A DNA stretch of 64,000 nucleotides, taken from Ardenticatenaceae bacterium (GTDB lineage Bacteria; Chloroflexota; Anaerolineae; Promineifilales; Promineifilaceae). Under the pieces are notes generated by a model. The model did no database searches, was not told where the DNA came from, and worked only from the letters and a program-made list of their open reading frames with translations. Location: contig JACKBQ010000001.1 in the NCBI GenBank assembly GCA_020634455.1, forward strand, positions 1,364,001 to 1,428,000. The letters run 5' to 3'. A program made the translations under genes and the position numbers. Shown here one piece after another: positions 19,587 through 29,884 of this stretch (the stretch's first letter is position 1; each line of letters begins with the position of its first letter).

Positions 19587-20852
19587 GTTTTCAACCATCA
19601 CCAACCGAATCTCCTCATCAATCTGAAAATGCAGACGAGCATGGGCTTGCCGCAAGGCAGCTTCAACCAGATCCGGTGTTGCGCCGGTAGCAAAAATAAA
19701 GCCGAGGTAGCTTTCACCTTCCGGCAGAGGCACCAAGCGATTGTTGAGCGGCGCAGTAATTGTCACCTCATCAATGCCGGGCACGGCCTGAGCCTCAGTC
19801 ACGCCGCTGACGCCGCGCAAAATGCCACCGTGTGGAATGGGAATCATCATCACGCCGCTGGCCTGCTGCTTCCGCTGCAAATGGCTCACTGGCAGCCCAG
19901 TCGCTTGCCGCAAGATCAGCTCTTCAAGCGATAGTTCACTATCGCCCATGCCCATATCAAAGCGTAAGGTTTGGGAGCAGAGGCCACCGATGGAACGGCC
20001 GTTTACCTCCACAATCCACGCCCCCGCCTCATTTACCCGCAGCTCCGCATGAACCGACCCCAGCTGTAAACCGAGCGCAGCCGCCCCGGCAGCGGCCGTT
20101 TCTACAATTTGCTGCTGCACTTCATCTGGCAAACGGGACGGCGTCACGTAGATTGTTTCTTCAAAAAAGGGGCCTTCCAGCGGGTCTGGCTTATCGAAAA
20201 TGGCGAGGGGATGGAGACGGCCGTTTTCCAACACCGCCTCAATCGCCACTTCCACACCCGGCAGGTAGCTTTCCACTAAAAAGTAGCCGTCGCCAGACAG
20301 CATAGCGCGTAACCGGGCCACCACCGCCGCTAATTCTGCGGCGTCGTTAGCCCGCATCACCCCTCGGCTACCATTCAGGTGCAGTGGCTTCACCACACAA
20401 GGGAAGCCAATTTCTGCTTGAACCTGATTGGTCACGTCGGGCAAAGGCACATTAAGTAAAAATCGCTTGAATCGGGGCGAATGGACTCCGGCAACGGCCA
20501 ACATTTGACGCATTTGGAACTTGTCGCGGGCGGCTTCGGCAGCAGCGACGTTGTTGTGGGGCAACCCCAGCGCCTGGCTGGCCTGGGCGGCCAAGACCGA
20601 CCCGGCATCATCTACGGGAATGACGGCAGCTAACGGCCGTTCCCGCGCAAACTCAAGGATGTGAGAAACGGCCGTGTCTGGCTCACTAAAATTCAGCGAT
20701 AGCTGCACCCCCCATTGCTCTGCCAAAGCGTCGGGCAAGTCCACCCCAACTGTCACCGAAAGAGCCAAACGGTTTGCTGCCGCCAAAAACGGTTCCGCCC
20801 GATAGCTTTGCGGTGTCGTCAACAATAAAACGCGCTTCCCATTTTCATTCAT
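19581..20852 (-). CDS. ATP-grasp domain ligase
   Basis: Protein of 423 residues from the chosen start. N-terminal Rossmann-like part (RVLLLTTPQSYRAEPFLAAA), a preATP-grasp region with VIPVDDAGSVLAAQASQALGLP, then the ATP-grasp domain: EIGFPCVVKPLHLNGSRGV (ATP-binding Lys), GYFLVESYLPGVEVAIEAVL, and metal-binding HAELRVNEAGAWIVEVNGR. The C-terminal 100 residues resemble the extra domain of BacD/PurK-like ligases. Such enzymes join a carboxylate to an amine using ATP; the substrate is unknown. Start set at ATG 20850-20852, since upstream codons (Cys/Phe-rich) do not resemble the family; a clear ribosome binding site is lacking. Confidence 0.8.
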   Translation of the reverse strand: MNENGKRVLLLTTPQSYRAEPFLAAANRLALSVTVGVDLPDALAEQWGVQLSLNFSEPDTAVSHILEFARERPLAAVIPVDDAGSVLAAQASQALGLPHNNVAAAEAARDKFQMRQMLAVAGVHSPRFKRFLLNVPLPDVTNQVQAEIGFPCVVKPLHLNGSRGVMRANDAAELAAVVARLRAMLSGDGYFLVESYLPGVEVAIEAVLENGRLHPLAIFDKPDPLEGPFFEETIYVTPSRLPDEVQQQIVETAAAGAAALGLQLGSVHAELRVNEAGAWIVEVNGRSIGGLCSQTLRFDMGMGDSELSLEELILRQATGLPVSHLQRKQQASGVMMIPIPHGGILRGVSGVTEAQAVPGIDEVTITAPLNNRLVPLPEGESYLGFIFATGATPDLVEAALRQAHARLHFQIDEEIRLVMVENR

Positions 20853-21080
20853 GTCCACATTGTAACCAAAACCACAGAATGAGCAGCATGCCAACCGCCA
20901 AGAAATTTCATCAGGCCACCTTCTTCAGCAAATAGGGTGCAGATTTTTTGCTGACTAGTCTGCGTTCATCCGCGACCTGTTATTTAACTTTGTAACCTAC
21001 TTTGTAACCCGCCTTTGCTAAGTTACCCAGGTTGTGCCTCAACAATCAACCATTTGCCATATTCAGGAGCAAATTTATCT

Positions 21081-24000
21081 ATGCCGAAACGAAAAAGCTT
21101 TGCCCTGGTTTTAGCTGCCAGCCAGGCCATACTCATCCTCCCCCTACTTTTTTGGCTTTTCCAGCAAGCCACACCGGTCCATGCAGCCAGCTTCACCGTC
21201 AACACCTTCACCGATGCCACCGACGGCAATTGCAATGATGGCACCTGCTCCCTGCGGGACGCCATTAACCTGTCTGCCTCGTTAGACACCATTTATTTAC
21301 CGGCAGGCAGCTACCTGCTCAATTCAGGGTTGGGGCAGTTTAGCGTGGGTAAAACCATCACCATCACCGGGCAAGGCGCTACCGCCGCCGACACCATCAT
21401 TGATGGCAACAACGCTATCCGCCTGTTCACGCTCAGCTCTGGCACCATCACTTTTAGCAATCTAACATTGCAAAATGGGCGACCCGCCAGCGGCAATGGC
21501 GGTGGCATTTTGGCCAATGGTTTCAGTAATATCACGCTAGACAATGCCATCCTGCGGGACAATGTGACCATCGGCAACGGTGGCGGCATCTTTTTGTCTG
21601 GCGGCACCCTGAATATTTTGAATGGCAGCCAGGTTCTGAGCAACACGGCCAACACCAACGGCAGCTCCTCTGGCGGCGGCGTTTATAACAATCAGGGCAT
21701 TATTAACCTGACAGACAGCACCGTGGCCTACAACGTGGCTATGCGTGGCGGCGGCCTGGCTCTGAACCTGGCAGCGGCCAGTTTAACCATTGCCAACAGC
21801 CAAATTTTAAACAATGAAGGGCAAGCGCCAGGGCCTACCAGCTTCCCTGGCGGCGGTATCTGGAATAGCACGGGCTCAGTCATCATGAACAGCGGCCTCA
21901 TCAGTGGCAACACCGCTTTTCGCGGCGGTGGTGCGCTCATTTCGTCGGGCAGTTTTGTCCTCAACGGCGGCACCATCACTGATAACCAGTCAAATTATGG
22001 GGGCGGCTTTTACGTTGTGAATCCACCTGCCTTGCTCACCATCAACGGTGGCAGCATCGAAGCCAATCGGTCGGTAGCGACCATTTTTGGCGGCGGCGCG
22101 ATGTACATTTTCCAGGGACAGGTGGTGCAAAATGGCGGGCAGATTATTAACAATACGGCCGTAAATTTCGGCGGCGCAATGGAAGTGCGACAGGGTGGCT
22201 TTACCATGAACGGGGGAACCATCGCAGGCAACAGCGCCGGAAACTGGGGCGGGGCCATCTACAACGACCAGGGCTTTGTCACCATCACCAACGGCACCCT
22301 GACCAACAATTACAGTCTGCTGGGTGGTGGTGCAATCGCCACGGGAGCTACCAGTCAAAACAGCGTCAGCAACAGCGTCATCTACACCAACAGCACCAGC
22401 ATCACCCAAACGGGCGGGGCCATTCTGAACACGGGCACACTCACCCTCACCAACGTTACCCTAAGCGATAACTTCGCTAACAACGGCGGCGGCCTGCAAA
22501 ACCAGGGCACAGCCACGCTGACCAATGTGACCATTTATGAAAACACGGCCGTTGCCAACGGCGGCGGTCTCAACGGCAGCAGCGGCACCCTCAACATCGT
22601 CAACAGCATCGTGGCGGGCAACAGCGCCGCCGCCGGGCCAGACTGTGCCGGAACCATCGTCTCGCAAGATTACAACCTCATTCAAACCAGCACTGGCTGC
22701 ACCATCAGCGGCAGCACCGCCAACAACCTCAGCAGCGACCCGCTGCTGGCAGCCCTGGCGCTCAACGGCGGCAGCACGCTCAACCACGCCCTCACCAACG
22801 GTAGCCCGGCGCTGGACGCAGGCAGCAACGGCAGTTGCCCCGCCACCGACCAGCGCGGCATTACCCGCCCCATTGACGGCAACAACGACAGCACCGCCAC
22901 CTGCGACATGGGCGCATTTGAATTTGGCATCCAGCTAGAAATCGGCGACGCCACCGTCACCGAGGGCGACAGCGGCAGCGTCACCGCCAGCTTTACCGTG
23001 ACCCGCTCACTGCAAACCAGTGGCACCAACACGGTAGAGTACGCCACCGTCACCAACACCGCCGACGGGTCTGACTTTACGGCCGTTCCCAACACCACCC
23101 TCACCTTCAACCCCGGCGACATCACCAAAACCATCAGCGTCAACGTAACGGGCGATACCCTGGACGAAACCGACGAAACCTTCTTTGTCCAGCTCAGCAA
23201 CCCCTCCGCAGGCGTCTTCATCAGCCAGGCAACGGGCATCGGCACCATTTTGGATGACGATGATCCGCCCAGCCTCACCATTGCCGATGCCACAGTTACC
23301 GAAGGCGACTTCGGCACTGTCACAGCCACGTTCACCGTTACTTTGTCTGCGGCCAGCGGCGCTACCGTTCAGGTAAATTACGCAACTTCGGATGAAACGG
23401 CCGTTGCCCCCACCGACTACATTTCCGCCACCAACACCCTCACCTTCGCCCCCGGCGACACCGAAGAACTCATCACCGTCACCATCAACGGCGACACCGC
23501 CGACGAAACCGACGAAACCTTCCGCGTTACCCTCAGCAGCCCCAGCAACGCCACCCTGGCCGACGGGCAAGCTACGGGCACCATTTTGGATGACGACGAT
23601 CCGCCCAGCCTCACCATCGCCGACAGCACCGTCAGCGAAGGCAACAGTGGCGCAACTACCGCCACCTTCACCGTCACCTTGTCGGCGGCCAGCGGCAAAA
23701 CCGTGAGCGTTAACTACGCCACCAGCAACGGCTCCGCCACCGCTGGCTCCGATTACACGGCGTCCAGCGGCAGTCTCACCTTTGCCCCCGGCGACACCGA
23801 AAAAATCATCAATGTTTCCGTCAACGGCGATTTGACCGACGAAGATGCCGAAACGTTCCTGGTAACGCTCAGTGGCGCAAGCAATGCCACCATCGGCGAT
23901 GAGCAGGCCACCGGCACCATCAACGATGATGACGATCCGCCCACAATCAGCATTGACGACCCCATCGTCACCGAGGGCAACAGCGGCAGCAGCAACGCCA

Positions 24001-24653
24001 CCTTCACCCTCACCCTCAATCAGGCCAGCAGCAAAACCATTACGGTGGATTTTGCTACGCAGGACGGCACAGCCACTGCCGGGTCTGACTTTACGGCCGT
24101 TCCCAACACCACTCTCACCTTCAACCCCGGCGACATCACCAAAACCATCAGCGTCAACGTAACGGGCGACACAACCGACGAGGATAATGAAACGTTCTTC
24201 CTGAACCTGAGCAACCCGACCAACGCCGCCTTGCCAGATACCCAAGGACAGGCCACCATCACCGACGACGACGCAGCGCCCACCATTTCGGTAGCCAATG
24301 TAACCGTCACGGAGGGGGATAGCGGCACGAGCACGGCCGTTTTCACCGTCACCCTCTCCCACGCCAGCAGCAAAATCATCACGGTGAATGTGCAAACGGC
24401 GGATGGCAGCGCAAAGGCCGGAGAAGATTATACGGCCGTACCACTCACCACCCTCACCTTCAATCCAGGCGCAGCTCTGAGCCAAACCGTAGAAGTCACC
24501 ATTCTGGGCGACGAAACCAGTGAACCAGGCGAAACCTTCCTGCTGCTCTTGAGTAGCCCCAGCAATGCCACGCTGGGTACCACCCAAGCAACCGGCATCA
24601 TCACAGACAACGATGGCTCATTCGTCTACCTGCCCTTCATTATCAACCCGTAA
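21081..24653 (+). CDS. Secreted CSLREA/beta-helix protein with five Calx-beta domains
   Basis: Large surface or secreted protein of 1190 residues. MPKRKSFALVLA... is a signal peptide ending near VHAAS; AGGAGC precedes this ATG. A CSLREA-type domain follows (FTDATDGNCNDGTCSLRDAI). Residues about 100-620 are a right-handed beta-helix of Gly/Asn-rich rungs (NGGGI, SGNTA, NNGGGL). Then come five Calx-beta repeats of about 105 residues, each starting like IADATVTEGD and ending in ATGTILDDDDPP. The C-terminus SFVYLPFIINP is a YLP-type tail seen again at 61.9 kb. Calx-beta domains bind calcium, so an adhesin or sheath role is plausible. The next gene is a partial paralogue. Confidence 0.85.
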   Translation: MPKRKSFALVLAASQAILILPLLFWLFQQATPVHAASFTVNTFTDATDGNCNDGTCSLRDAINLSASLDTIYLPAGSYLLNSGLGQFSVGKTITITGQGATAADTIIDGNNAIRLFTLSSGTITFSNLTLQNGRPASGNGGGILANGFSNITLDNAILRDNVTIGNGGGIFLSGGTLNILNGSQVLSNTANTNGSSSGGGVYNNQGIINLTDSTVAYNVAMRGGGLALNLAAASLTIANSQILNNEGQAPGPTSFPGGGIWNSTGSVIMNSGLISGNTAFRGGGALISSGSFVLNGGTITDNQSNYGGGFYVVNPPALLTINGGSIEANRSVATIFGGGAMYIFQGQVVQNGGQIINNTAVNFGGAMEVRQGGFTMNGGTIAGNSAGNWGGAIYNDQGFVTITNGTLTNNYSLLGGGAIATGATSQNSVSNSVIYTNSTSITQTGGAILNTGTLTLTNVTLSDNFANNGGGLQNQGTATLTNVTIYENTAVANGGGLNGSSGTLNIVNSIVAGNSAAAGPDCAGTIVSQDYNLIQTSTGCTISGSTANNLSSDPLLAALALNGGSTLNHALTNGSPALDAGSNGSCPATDQRGITRPIDGNNDSTATCDMGAFEFGIQLEIGDATVTEGDSGSVTASFTVTRSLQTSGTNTVEYATVTNTADGSDFTAVPNTTLTFNPGDITKTISVNVTGDTLDETDETFFVQLSNPSAGVFISQATGIGTILDDDDPPSLTIADATVTEGDFGTVTATFTVTLSAASGATVQVNYATSDETAVAPTDYISATNTLTFAPGDTEELITVTINGDTADETDETFRVTLSSPSNATLADGQATGTILDDDDPPSLTIADSTVSEGNSGATTATFTVTLSAASGKTVSVNYATSNGSATAGSDYTASSGSLTFAPGDTEKIINVSVNGDLTDEDAETFLVTLSGASNATIGDEQATGTINDDDDPPTISIDDPIVTEGNSGSSNATFTLTLNQASSKTITVDFATQDGTATAGSDFTAVPNTTLTFNPGDITKTISVNVTGDTTDEDNETFFLNLSNPTNAALPDTQGQATITDDDAAPTISVANVTVTEGDSGTSTAVFTVTLSHASSKIITVNVQTADGSAKAGEDYTAVPLTTLTFNPGAALSQTVEVTILGDETSEPGETFLLLLSSPSNATLGTTQATGIITDNDGSFVYLPFIINP

Positions 24654-24659
24654 AAACCG

Positions 24660-24692
24660 GGCGGCACCCATTTTGTGCAATTGGGTGCCGCC
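24660..24692 (+). terminator. Strong hairpin after the Calx-beta gene
   Basis: GGCGGCACCCA (24660-24670) pairs perfectly with TGGGTGCCGCC (24682-24692) around an 11-base loop, seven bases past the stop codon. The downstream side is only moderately T-rich, so strength is uncertain. Confidence 0.65.
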
Positions 24693-24793
24693 TACGCTTT
24701 CCCTTAATCCACGTTGTAACCGATCCTCGCTAAAGTTCACCCAGCAAACCCGAAAACTCGTCTTGCAAATTTACTGAAAGCCCCTCTGAAACA

Positions 24794-24861
24794 GCCACAG
24801 AGGAAAAAGAGAATTTTGAGAATTGAAACATCGCCTCATAACGCACTTTGCTCTCTGTGGC
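24794..24861. repeat. CACAGAG-family inverted repeat
   Basis: GCCACAGAGG at 24794 and TCTCTGTGGC at 24852 are the ends of a copy of the family seen complete at 6472-6530; the middle differs. It precedes the second large secreted-protein gene. Confidence 0.6.
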
Positions 24862-24901
24862 TAATATTCAGATAGGTTTAAAATTTGGAGTGTACTGTTC
24901 C

Positions 24902-27900
24902 ATGAATCGTTTCAACGCCGCGCTCCGGCTCCACAAAAGCACTGCCCTTTTTCTTCTGCCGCTGCTGCTTGTTCTGCTGCTGCAAACCCCTGCTGCCGTT
25001 TTTGCCGCCAACTGGACGGTAAACACCACCAGCGACAGCAGCGACGGCAGCTGCAACGATGGCACCTGTTCCCTGCGGGACGCCATCCTGGTGGCCGCAC
25101 CCAACGACATTATTCAACTGCCCGCTGGCACCTACACGCTTTCCCCCGCGTTGGGGTCACTCAGCGTGGCCAAATCGCTGGAAATTGTGGGTCTGGGTAG
25201 TACGGCCGTTTCCACCATCATCAGCGGCAACAACAGCACCCGCCTCTTCGACATCAGCGCGGGCACCACCACCTTGCGTAACCTAACCCTGCAAAACGGA
25301 CAGCCCAGCAGCGGCAGCGGCGGCGGCATCAACGCCACCGGCGTCGGCAGCGTCATCCTCGATAACGCCATCGTGCGCAACAACGTCAGTCCGGTTCACG
25401 GCGGCGGTATCATGCTGGCAGGCGGCTCGCTCACCATCCAAAACGGCAGCGAAATCAGCGGCAACAGCGCTGCCCAAAACGGCGGCGGCGTTTACAGCAA
25501 CAACGGCCCTGTCACCTTCAACAACAGCCTCGTAGCCCAAAACACGGCCAGCAGCGGCGGCGGCATTGTCCTCAACCAGCCCAACGCCACCCTGGTCATG
25601 AACAATAGCCAAATTTTGAACAACAGCGGCACAGCCCCCGGCCCCAACAGCTTCCCCGGTGGTGGTATTCTCATCACCAACGGCTCCGCCACCATCAACA
25701 GCGGCCTCATTAGCGGCAACACCGCTTTTCGTGGCGCAGGCATTTTGGTTAGCAACGGGTCTGCCACCATCAACGGCGGCACGCTCACCAACAATGAATC
25801 CAATTACGGCGGCGCAGTCTACGTGCGCCAAAGCGGTGCCCTGCTCACCGTCAACGGCGGCAGCATCACCGCCAATCGCTCCGTCGCCACCATTTTTGGC
25901 GGCGGCGCATTTTATGTGTTCCAGGGCAGCGTGGTGCAAAATGGCGGGGAGATTACGAACAATACGGCCGTAAACTTCGGCGGTGCAATGGAAGTGCGTT
26001 TCGGCAGCTTTACCATGAACGGTGGCACCATCAGCGGCAACAGCGCAGGCAGCTGGGGCGGAGCCATCTACAACGATGGTGGCACCGTCACCATCAACAG
26101 CGGCACCCTCGCCAACAACGTTAGCAGCAGCAACGGCGGAGCCATCGCCACCGGCAGCGCCAGCATCAATAATGTGACCAATGCCACCCTCAGCGGCAAC
26201 AGCGCCGCAAACGGCGGTGGTTTCTACAACACCGGCAGCGCGACGCTCAAAAACGTGACCATATACGGCAACAGTGGCGGCGGACTCAGCCAGCAAAGCG
26301 GCACGCTCAGCCTGGGCAACAGCATCGTGGCGGGCAACGGCAGCGACTGCGCAGGCACGATTAGCTCCCTCGGCTACAACCTCATCCAAAATAGCGCAGG
26401 CTGCACGCTCACCGGCACCACCAGCGGCAACCTGCTGGGCAGCAATCCGCAGTTGGCCCCGCTGGCCAGCAACGGCGGCAGCAGCCAGACCCACGCCATT
26501 GCGTTTGGCAGCCCGGCGCTGGATGCGGCCAACAACGCCACCTGCGCCGCCACCGACCAACGCGGCATCACCCGTCCGCAAGATGGCAATGGCGACAGCA
26601 GCGCCGTGTGCGACATGGGCGCTTTTGAACTGGCAGCGTTCACCGGCCCCACACCCACTTCGACCAACACGCCCACCGCGACGAACACGGCCGTTCCCAC
26701 CGCCACACCCACCGCAACCAGCACCCCGCCACCCACGCAAACGCCAACCGTTGGCCCCAGCCCGACCGCCACGAACACGGCCGTTCCGCCCACAGCCACC
26801 GCAACCGCAACGGCAACCAGCACAATCGCGCCAACAGCGACGGCAACCCAGTCGCCCACACCCGGTTCTGGCAGCAGCTTCACCTTCATCGCCGAGGCAG
26901 ACACGTCGCTATTGAGCAACCGGCCTACCAGCAATTTTGGTCTCTCCAGCCAGCTCAGCATCGACGCCTCGCCAGACATGTGGTCGCTGCTCCGCTTTAA
27001 CGTGGCCGGCCTGCCCGGCAGCGTCACCAACGCCACGCTGCGCGTCTTTACCAACAATGATTCGACCATTGGCCTCACGGCGGCGGCGGTGGCCAATAAC
27101 AGTTGGGTAGAAACGGCCGTTACCTACAGCACCGCCCCCACCATCGGCAACCCGCTCAACACCTCCGGCAGCATCACCTCAGGCACATGGGTAGAAATGA
27201 ATGTGACCGGCTACATCACCGGGAACGGCCAATTTAGTGTTGCCCTCACCAGCGCCGATGCCAACCGCATCAGCCTTAACAGCCGCGAAACCGTCAATCC
27301 GCCGGAACTGGTGGTGAACGTCGCCCTCGGCCCCACCCCAACACCAACAAACACGGTGCCGCCAACGGCCACAGCCACGGCCACCAATACGCCAACGGCT
27401 ACGAACACCCCACTGCCCACCAATACACCTACCATCGGCCCCAGCCCCACGCCCACAGCCACGGCCACCAATACCCCGCTGCCAACCGCCACCATGACGC
27501 CCTCGGCAACGGCCGTTCCCGGCAGCCTCACCACCATTTACCTCAGCCTCAGCAACGACGCCACCGTTGGCGGCATCAACGCTGCGGACGAGGACGTGCT
27601 CGCCTTCAATCTCGCCAGCAGCACGTGGTCGCTGATCATTGATGGCTCCGATTTGGGCTTTGGCATCAACGACATTGACGCCCTGCAACGCCTGAACGAT
27701 GGCAGCTTCCTGATCAGTCTGGAACGCGCCCAAACGGTCGGCAGCCTGGGCGCGGTAGATGATTCTGAGGTGCTTCGCTTCATCCCCACCAGCCTGGGCG
27801 ACAACACCAGCGGCACATTGGTTCGTTATCTGGACGGCACGGATGTGGGGCTCAGTTCGGGTGGTGAAGATGTGGATAGTGTGGGCTTAACGCCAGACGG

Positions 27901-28279
27901 CCGTCCCGTCGTCAGCACGCTCGGCGGCTTTTTTGCCGGGATCAGCGGCGACAGCAGCGACCTTATCGTGCTGGATGGCGCAACGCTGGGCGAAAATACC
28001 AGCGGCACCTGGGCGCTCTATTTTGACGGCTCCGATGTGGAATTGACTGACAGCACGGAAAACATCAGCGGCAGCTGGATCGACAGCACCACTGGCAAAA
28101 TCTACCTGACCACCAGCGGCCCGTTCAACGTCACCGGAGCCAGCGGCAGCGCCAGCGACATCTTCATCTGCACCCCGCTCAGCCTGGGCGAAACCACCAG
28201 CTGCACTTATTCGATTTTCTGGAACGGTGGGAATTTTGGCCTTAGCGGTCAATCCATTGACGGGCTGTCGATTAATTAA
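24902..28279 (+). CDS. Secreted CSLREA/beta-helix protein with Thr/Pro linkers
   Basis: Protein of 1125 residues. A signal peptide (MNRFNAALRL ... QTPAAVFAA) and a CSLREA domain (SDGSCNDGTCSLRDAI) are followed by a right-handed beta-helix to about residue 560, clearly similar rung by rung to the preceding gene. Two Pro/Thr-rich linkers (TPTATNT-like) flank a domain starting FTFIAEADTSLLSN, which resembles DNRLRE/CBM-type modules. A last domain of about 240 residues (TTIYLSLSNDATVGG...) contains repeated DGSDLGFGI/DGTDVGLSS/DGSDVELTD units. No Calx-beta domains and no YLP tail are present. The likely role is cell-surface binding to polysaccharide. Start chosen at ATG 24902 because the signal peptide begins there. 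Confidence 0.85.
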   Translation: MNRFNAALRLHKSTALFLLPLLLVLLLQTPAAVFAANWTVNTTSDSSDGSCNDGTCSLRDAILVAAPNDIIQLPAGTYTLSPALGSLSVAKSLEIVGLGSTAVSTIISGNNSTRLFDISAGTTTLRNLTLQNGQPSSGSGGGINATGVGSVILDNAIVRNNVSPVHGGGIMLAGGSLTIQNGSEISGNSAAQNGGGVYSNNGPVTFNNSLVAQNTASSGGGIVLNQPNATLVMNNSQILNNSGTAPGPNSFPGGGILITNGSATINSGLISGNTAFRGAGILVSNGSATINGGTLTNNESNYGGAVYVRQSGALLTVNGGSITANRSVATIFGGGAFYVFQGSVVQNGGEITNNTAVNFGGAMEVRFGSFTMNGGTISGNSAGSWGGAIYNDGGTVTINSGTLANNVSSSNGGAIATGSASINNVTNATLSGNSAANGGGFYNTGSATLKNVTIYGNSGGGLSQQSGTLSLGNSIVAGNGSDCAGTISSLGYNLIQNSAGCTLTGTTSGNLLGSNPQLAPLASNGGSSQTHAIAFGSPALDAANNATCAATDQRGITRPQDGNGDSSAVCDMGAFELAAFTGPTPTSTNTPTATNTAVPTATPTATSTPPPTQTPTVGPSPTATNTAVPPTATATATATSTIAPTATATQSPTPGSGSSFTFIAEADTSLLSNRPTSNFGLSSQLSIDASPDMWSLLRFNVAGLPGSVTNATLRVFTNNDSTIGLTAAAVANNSWVETAVTYSTAPTIGNPLNTSGSITSGTWVEMNVTGYITGNGQFSVALTSADANRISLNSRETVNPPELVVNVALGPTPTPTNTVPPTATATATNTPTATNTPLPTNTPTIGPSPTPTATATNTPLPTATMTPSATAVPGSLTTIYLSLSNDATVGGINAADEDVLAFNLASSTWSLIIDGSDLGFGINDIDALQRLNDGSFLISLERAQTVGSLGAVDDSEVLRFIPTSLGDNTSGTLVRYLDGTDVGLSSGGEDVDSVGLTPDGRPVVSTLGGFFAGISGDSSDLIVLDGATLGENTSGTWALYFDGSDVELTDSTENISGSWIDSTTGKIYLTTSGPFNVTGASGSASDIFICTPLSLGETTSCTYSIFWNGGNFGLSGQSIDGLSIN

Positions 28280-28284
28280 AATGA

Positions 28285-28343
28285 GCCACAGAGAGCACAG
28301 AGAAAAAAGAAAATTTCTCTTCAATCGTTGTGCCCTCTGTGGC
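28285..28343. repeat. CACAGAG-family inverted repeat
   Basis: GCCACAGAGAGCACAGAGA pairs with the reversed TGTGCCCTCTGTGGC end. It fills the 69-base space between two convergent genes, a position where a bidirectional transcription stop would be useful. Confidence 0.7.
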
Positions 28344-28348
28344 TAAAA

Positions 28349-29101
28349 TTAGCGGCTTCCCCTATAAAAATCCAGCAAATCGTACAGTTCCGCCCCGGAC
28401 AGGCTTTGGATAACATGGCCTTCGTTGGGCACAATGGTAAGGCTAACCTGCCCGCCCAGCCGTCGGAGCTCTGCCTCGGTGGTCTGCATTTGCTCTACCC
28501 AACTACTATCGTTTTCGCCCACAAAAAGCGTGACAGGAATTTCTGTCAGTGTGCTCAGCCGCTTAAAATCAGCAGTTTGTGGAAAGCCGGGAACGGCCGT
28601 TAACGACGCAAACATCTCAGGCATCAAAGTGGCTATCCGAAACGCGCTAATGCCACCATTGCTCACTCCCACCAGATGGAACTTGCCCCCCTCCGGCGGA
28701 TAAATCGCAGCAATCCGCTGCAAAAATTCCGGCAAATATTGCTCTGAGCCCTGGAAAAACAGCGTACCACCCGGCGCAACCGGACTAACCACTACCCAGC
28801 CCCGCGCCTGCGCCGTTGCTCCCCAATAGCTGTTGCCCGCCGCCACCATCGCCCGCGTTTGTGGCCCCGGTGGGAAGGCAAGCAGCACCGGATATGTCTC
28901 ACCGTCCACAAAATCATTCGGCAGCACCACGCCATATTCCAGCGGCACGCCATCGGCCATGAGCATTTCAAAGTAAGAAATCATACCATCCGTTCCAGCG
29001 GGGTTGGGCGGTGGGAAAGGCGTAGGTGTGGGGGAAACGGCCGTACTACATCCCACCACCCACACCATACAAACCAGCCACAAAAGCTGCCTACTCTTCA
29101 T
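28349..29101 (-). CDS. Lipoprotein alpha/beta-hydrolase
   Basis: A 250-residue protein with a lipoprotein signal (LLWLVCMVWVVGC, lipobox VVGC at about residue 18) and a Pro/Thr-rich linker. The hydrolase core follows: YPVLLAFPPGPQTR, nucleophile elbow GVSNGGISAF with Ser, Asp in FVGENDSSW and His in PNEGHVIQS. It resembles PHB-depolymerase-like or esterase lipoproteins anchored on the outside of the membrane. The substrate is unknown. Its start overlaps the end of the upstream bestrophin-like gene by 11 bases, indicating co-expression. Confidence 0.8.
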   Translation of the reverse strand: MKSRQLLWLVCMVWVVGCSTAVSPTPTPFPPPNPAGTDGMISYFEMLMADGVPLEYGVVLPNDFVDGETYPVLLAFPPGPQTRAMVAAGNSYWGATAQARGWVVVSPVAPGGTLFFQGSEQYLPEFLQRIAAIYPPEGGKFHLVGVSNGGISAFRIATLMPEMFASLTAVPGFPQTADFKRLSTLTEIPVTLFVGENDSSWVEQMQTTEAELRRLGGQVSLTIVPNEGHVIQSLSGAELYDLLDFYRGSR

Positions 29102-29876
29102 GTACCAACAAAATCAGCGATTGGTACTCATCCGCCACGTCCAGCCGCAAATCATCATCCCCCAGCCCGTCAAATGGATTCTCCAGATGATCCTGAATGT
29201 TGTCTAAACTGACCAGCACCAGGCTATAGATCGCCGCCACCACATACCCGGCCAGCGGATACGCCGGGTAGGCAATAAACGCAAAGTACGGCCCAAACAA
29301 CAGCGGAAACAGATTCAAAAAGAACCGGCTGTAGGCGCGCAGCGCCAGCGGCGTGCGGTAGCTGGCAATGTTGTTCATCCGCTCAAACTCAATGATAAGC
29401 TGGCGCAAATATTGGTTGGCGCGGGAAATCTCGTTGGCAGGCACCCCAGCCGCGCGCAGTTGTTCGTGCGAATGCGAGTAATCAGCAAAAATGGCATAGA
29501 TTTGCTGCTTGGTCTTACTTGAGTCAGACCCGTTACTGGTGAAATGTTGGGAAACGGCCGTTAACAACCGCCGCAGCAACTCTCCCCCCCGTTCACCATA
29601 AACCACCGCCTCGTCCGGCCAATCCCGATGCGCCAACACCAACGCCACCCCGTGCGCCTTCAAACTGGCAAACGCGCCCAGCGCATCTTCCCGCCGCTTG
29701 TAAGCGCTGTTAATCGAAAACACCAGCGGAAACACCACCGCAATGCCAATTAACGTGGTCGGTAAATCCGCCAAAAAACCAAACTGGCGGCACAGAAAAA
29801 CCACCGCCAGCGACAAACCTGTTACCAACCAGGTATGGTAATCTACAATTTTGCTAAATTGCTTAACAGTTTGCAC
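29091..29876 (-). CDS. Bestrophin-like ion channel
   Basis: Membrane protein of 261 residues. An N-terminal helix (WLVTGLSLAVVFLCRQFG) and the LIGIAVVFPLVFSINSAYKRREDALG segment give two helices; two more follow near 185-225 (FLNLFPLLFGPYFAFIAYP). The C-terminal ENPFDGLGDDDLRLD matches the acidic calcium-clasp segment of bestrophins. Bacterial homologues form chloride or cation channels. It shares an operon with the lipoprotein hydrolase. Confidence 0.75.
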   Translation of the reverse strand: MQTVKQFSKIVDYHTWLVTGLSLAVVFLCRQFGFLADLPTTLIGIAVVFPLVFSINSAYKRREDALGAFASLKAHGVALVLAHRDWPDEAVVYGERGGELLRRLLTAVSQHFTSNGSDSSKTKQQIYAIFADYSHSHEQLRAAGVPANEISRANQYLRQLIIEFERMNNIASYRTPLALRAYSRFFLNLFPLLFGPYFAFIAYPAYPLAGYVVAAIYSLVLVSLDNIQDHLENPFDGLGDDDLRLDVADEYQSLILLVHEE

Positions 29877-29884
29877 AAAAAACC

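Noticed and set aside
23007..24587. Long antisense frame over the Calx-beta repeats
   Set aside because: Low-complexity Gly/Val-rich translation caused by the repeats on the coding strand.
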